Shown: in pieces, positions 6,198 to 8,852 of the stretch | How the letters are laid out: every line of letters begins with the position of its first letter | Numbering within the stretch: position 1 is the first letter of the stretch | Assembly (NCBI GenBank): GCA_947178045.1 | Contig: CAMWWR010000050.1 | Span: 1-8,852, forward strand | Source of the DNA: an uncultured Clostridia bacterium | Lineage (GTDB): Bacteria > Bacillota > Clostridia > Lachnospirales > Lachnospiraceae | Direction of reading: 5' to 3' | Length of the DNA stretch: 8,852 bases | Program-made: the position numbers and the translations under genes | The notes under the pieces: model-generated | What the model was told of the DNA's origin: nothing | What the model saw: the letters and a program-made list of their open reading frames with translations, nothing else | Databases searched by the model: none

Positions 6198-8276
6198 ATG
6201 AGAGTGTTGGAGATCCTGAAGGAGGAGAACAAAGAGGTTTGGGAGAGGTACGAGCTCGCACGCGGGAGGATCGCGCTTTTCCCCTCGGAGAAGAGCGTTC
6301 GGGAGCCGCTCCGGGATTATTTTGTGAAAATAGCGGAGTTTGTCGGGAAGCTGACGGAGGCGGCGGGGCTCGTTCTTTCCGGGGAGCTTTACCGGCTGAG
6401 CATGGAGGAGCTGCGGCGGATCAATTACGGCCTGTATGAGGATATTTTGCCGGAGCATTATGCGCAGAGCTACGGCAATCCCGCCTTTGCGGTGAAGCAG
6501 CTCGGGAAGGATTACGGCAGGCTGCTAACCGTTGTCTACTCGGAGCTGCGCAGTCTGACAGCCTGTGCCTTTGAGGGCCGGCTTGCCGGAATGACAGCAG
6601 CCATGGAGCTGCTGATCGAGCTGTACAATTGCTTTGAGGCGGAGGACGAGCACACAAAGGGAGAGGTCCGGGAAGCGCTGTATTATTATATCCATGATTA
6701 CATGGAGGATTTCAAGCTGGTGCGGGCGAGAGAAAAGCAGGACCCGACCTGGTCCTTCGCCGCGGATATTATTATGGAGTCGGATCTGAGCGATCTGCGC
6801 TATCTCTATTATTTCGGGGAGTACATTACCGAAAATGAGCTGCGGCTCGCGGCTTATCTGAACGCCCTTCCGGAGGATACCGTGCGCAGCATGGCGGATA
6901 CCTATACCGGCGGCTATATCCGGGGGTTTGAGACGATGGGGGCGGACCTTTCCATAAAGAGCATTGTGAACCTGCGGTATGTGCTCGGCTTTGAGCGGAT
7001 GCTGCGCTGCGCAATGGAAACCTTTCAGGGAATGGGAAAACGCCTGACCATTCACCGGGCGGCCGCGAATCTTGCCGTGCGGAGCTACGGGCGCAAGGAC
7101 GGCTATTTTGCGACGAGCGCGAACCCGCAGTATGAATACGATCATAAAAACGATCAGGCGCTGTATTTTGACCGGCGCATGCAGAAGGCATCCGTGCAGG
7201 CGTCGCGGGCGGCGTTTCTGCGCTATCAGCCGGAATACGCGGCGTTTGCCGGGCCGGCGGTGATCGAGGTGTTCGGGGAACCGGATTTTATCCCGGTGAA
7301 CAAAAAAGAGGCGGTGCGCATGAGTCAGCGGGCGTCGCAGTACCTGCTGGACGCGGGGCGGGAGATCAGTCTGATGATGCGGGAGTTTGTGAAGCAGGAG
7401 GAAACCTCCTACACGATCATTGCGTTCCCGCTGCCGTCCATCGGAGATGATTTCGAGGCGATTTTCCGTGAGACGATCCGCGTCAATACGCTCGACAACG
7501 ACGCATACCGCCGCATGCAGCAGGTGCTCATCGACGCGCTCGATACGGGCTCGCAGGTGTATGTGCGCGGTGCGGCCGGAAACCGGACCGAAATGTATGT
7601 GCAGCTGCATGAGCTGACGGAGCCGTCCCGGCAGACGAATTTTGAGAACTGTACCGCGGATGTCAATATTCCTGTGGGGGAGGTGTTCACCTCACCGAAG
7701 CTTGCAGGCACACACGGTACGCTGCATGTCAGCCGGGTCTATCTGAACGGTCTCGAGTACCGCGGGCTGGAGATTTCTTTTGAAAACGGGAAAATCACCG
7801 ATTACCGCTGCGAGAATTTTGCGTCGGAGGAGGAAAACCGCAGCTATATCCGGGAGAATATCCTGCACAGCCATGACACGCTCCCGATCGGAGAGTTCGC
7901 GATCGGAACCAATACGGTCGCTTACGCAATGGGCCGAAAATACGGCGTTCAGAGCAAGCTGCCGATTCTGATCGCAGAGAAGACCGGCCCGCATTTTGCG
8001 GTCGGCGACACCTGCTACCGGATGAGCGAGGAGCATGCGGTATTTAACCCGGACGGAAAGGAAATCATTGCGCGGGACAACGAGGTATCCATCCTGCGCA
8101 AAACCGAGATCGAGAAGGCCTATATGAACTGTCACACGGATATCACGATCCCGTACGATGAGATCGGGGAGATATCGGTGCTGCGGGCGGACGGCTCCAG
8201 AACCGTCCTGATCCGGGACGGGCGCTTTGTCATCGCGGGCGCGGAGGGGCTGAACGCGGGGCTGGATAAGGAATAG
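6198..8276 (+). CDS. M29-family aminopeptidase with a long N-terminal region
   Basis: A 692-residue cytoplasmic-type protein whose C-terminal half (about 350-692) looks like M29 metallo-aminopeptidases (AmpS/AmpT type), which remove N-terminal residues from peptides using two metal ions. Candidate ligands and catalytic residues are all present: E495 in [10 protein letters not shown]566 in [10 protein letters not shown]594 and H599 in [11 protein letters not shown], and H646-x-D648 in [12 protein letters not shown]. Typical family members have about 410 residues, so the first 330 or so are extra. They are mostly predicted helical and unassigned. There is no signal peptide or membrane helix. 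The ATG at 6198 is chosen because GGAGG (6187-6191) lies 6 nt upstream; the frame extends back to 6135, but that would overlap the HD gene and has no such site. It is the last gene of the operon, and its stop codon touches the tandem repeats. Confidence 0.9.
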   Translation: MRVLEILKEENKEVWERYELARGRIALFPSEKSVREPLRDYFVKIAEFVGKLTEAAGLVLSGELYRLSMEELRRINYGLYEDILPEHYAQSYGNPAFAVKQLGKDYGRLLTVVYSELRSLTACAFEGRLAGMTAAMELLIELYNCFEAEDEHTKGEVREALYYYIHDYMEDFKLVRAREKQDPTWSFAADIIMESDLSDLRYLYYFGEYITENELRLAAYLNALPEDTVRSMADTYTGGYIRGFETMGADLSIKSIVNLRYVLGFERMLRCAMETFQGMGKRLTIHRAAANLAVRSYGRKDGYFATSANPQYEYDHKNDQALYFDRRMQKASVQASRAAFLRYQPEYAAFAGPAVIEVFGEPDFIPVNKKEAVRMSQRASQYLLDAGREISLMMREFVKQEETSYTIIAFPLPSIGDDFEAIFRETIRVNTLDNDAYRRMQQVLIDALDTGSQVYVRGAAGNRTEMYVQLHELTEPSRQTNFENCTADVNIPVGEVFTSPKLAGTHGTLHVSRVYLNGLEYRGLEISFENGKITDYRCENFASEEENRSYIRENILHSHDTLPIGEFAIGTNTVAYAMGRKYGVQSKLPILIAEKTGPHFAVGDTCYRMSEEHAVFNPDGKEIIARDNEVSILRKTEIEKAYMNCHTDITIPYDEIGEISVLRADGSRTVLIRDGRFVIAGAEGLNAGLDKE

Positions 8277-8409
8277 GAAAGCGGAAGCTGATATGTGGCG
8301 GGCCAGGAATGCAGAACGTCGGAAAGCAGAAGCTGATATACGACAGGGCAGGAGTGCAGAGCGCCGGAAGCAAGAGCCGATAGGACGGGACGGAAGCCCG
8401 GTGCAGGCC
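8276..8409. repeat. 45-bp imperfect tandem repeat, about three units
   Basis: Three head-to-tail units occupy 8276-8320, 8321-8365 and 8366-8409. Units 1 and 2 are both exactly 45 bp and match at 36 positions (80%). They begin GGAAAGC(G/A)GAAGCTGATAT and share CAGGA(A/G)TGCAGA. Unit 3 is more diverged (GGAAGCAAGAGCCGATAGG). The first unit begins on the last base of the aminopeptidase stop codon. No terminator or clear promoter is seen in the repeats, and no riboswitch of a known purine class is recognised. Confidence 0.75.
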
Positions 8410-8439
8410 GGCATAAATAACAGATTGGAGGAAAAGATT

Positions 8440-8852
8440 ATGGCAAGGGTAGGCATTGTGATGGGAAGCGATTCGGATCTTGCGGTGATGAGCAAGGCGG
8501 CGGAAATGCTGGAGAAATTCGGGATTGATTATGAGATGACGGTAATTTCCGCGCACCGGATGCCGGACCTTTTCTTTGATTACGCGAAGGGCGCGGAGGA
8601 AAAGGGCTTTCAGGTAATTATCGCGGGAGCGGGCGGAGCGGCGCATTTGCCGGGCATGCTGGCGGCGATTTTCCCGCTGCCGGTCATCGGCGTGCCGATC
8701 CATACGAAGGCGCTCGGCGGCGTGGATTCCCTGTATGCCATCGTACAGATGCCGTCCTGCATTCCGGTTGCGACCGTGGAGATCGACGGCGGAGCACACG
8801 CAGGAATTCTTGCGGCTAAAATTCTTGCGGCTTATTACACGAAGAGCCTGTA
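8440..8852 (+). CDS. purE: N5-carboxyaminoimidazole ribonucleotide mutase (partial)
   Basis: The first 137 residues of PurE, cut by the window edge; the family usually has about 160-170 residues, so about 25-30 are missing. Class I PurE converts N5-CAIR, made by PurK, into CAIR in de novo purine synthesis. The motifs are clear: MGSDSD (8-13), ISAHRMP (36-42) with the likely catalytic H39, the loop [12 protein letters not shown] (62-73), and [13 protein letters not shown] (93-105). GGAGG (8427-8431) lies 8 nt before the ATG. Possible purine genes such as purC or purF would be expected just beyond the window. A promoter is not obvious in the 163-bp gap before it. Confidence 0.96.
   Translation, partial: MARVGIVMGSDSDLAVMSKAAEMLEKFGIDYEMTVISAHRMPDLFFDYAKGAEEKGFQVIIAGAGGAAHLPGMLAAIFPLPVIGVPIHTKALGGVDSLYAIVQMPSCIPVATVEIDGGAHAGILAAKILAAYYTKSL

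Noticed and set aside
6525..7610. 361-codon minus-strand open frame opposite the aminopeptidase
   Set aside because: It lies entirely within the aminopeptidase gene on the other strand and its translation shows no recognisable motif; long antisense frames are common in GC-rich genes.
8276..8409. CRISPR array
   Set aside because: The repeat units are contiguous with no spacers and diverge from each other, unlike the near-identical repeats separated by unique spacers of a CRISPR array.
8277..8439. Purine-sensing riboswitch upstream of purE (purine, PRPP or ZTP type)
   Set aside because: I could not find the conserved core motifs of these classes; the sequence is accounted for by the 45-bp repeats. 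A covariance-model scan could still test it.
7692..8799. Minus-strand open frames opposite the aminopeptidase end, the repeats and purE
   Set aside because: Their repeated Ser/Phe/Pro-rich stretch is simply the 45-bp DNA repeat read backwards, and they run antisense to purE and the aminopeptidase.

Overview
The window looks like a chromosomal segment of a Gram-positive anaerobe, most likely a member of the Clostridia and probably a Lachnospiraceae relative with fairly high GC. The support is the L10-leader-controlled rplJ-rplL pair, strong AGGAGG-type ribosome binding sites, the Ig-like plus Pro/Thr-rich secreted protein, a small membrane protein resembling DUF6142, and an M29 aminopeptidase with a long N-terminal region. 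This placement rests on family resemblance only; no database search was possible. All supported genes are on the + strand.

Layout. Positions 1-90 are non-coding and probably lie downstream of an off-window gene (rplA by usual gene order, an inference). A near-consensus sigma-A promoter (92-120) drives a structured L10 leader (about 127-267) ending in an intrinsic terminator, then rplJ (308-802) and rplL (947-1312). The rplJ-rplL gap holds three hairpins, and a strong terminator (1338-1366) closes the operon. A non-coding stretch with a palindrome, a second strong hairpin and a possible promoter leads to a long secreted protein (1657-4308). That protein has a signal peptide, two BIG2-like Ig domains, a Pro/Thr linker and six repeats of about 106 residues resembling SbsA/Big_5 Ig-like domains. 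A terminator follows it.

A sigma-A promoter with 17-bp spacing (4458-4486) starts what looks like a four-gene operon with gaps of 31 to 40 bp: a VanZ-like membrane protein (4598-5116), a small three-helix membrane protein (5149-5529), an HD-domain phosphohydrolase (5570-6166) and an M29-type aminopeptidase (6198-8276). A 24-codon reading frame just upstream overlaps the VanZ-like GTG start as GTGA. After the aminopeptidase, a 45-bp tandem repeat (8276-8409) fills most of the gap before purE (8440 to the window edge), which is cut at its 3' end.

How the genes fit together. The first two genes form the ribosomal stalk, and the leader should let free L10-L12 complex shut down its own synthesis. 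The VanZ-to-aminopeptidase group mixes envelope, nucleotide and peptide housekeeping functions, and no single pathway links them clearly. purE belongs to de novo purine synthesis and probably begins a purine gene cluster beyond the window. I see no CRISPR array, insertion sequence, phage gene or tRNA. The region looks like ordinary core chromosome. The items most worth a second look are the aminopeptidase N-terminal region, the 45-bp repeats, the six-repeat secreted protein and the small coupled reading frame.
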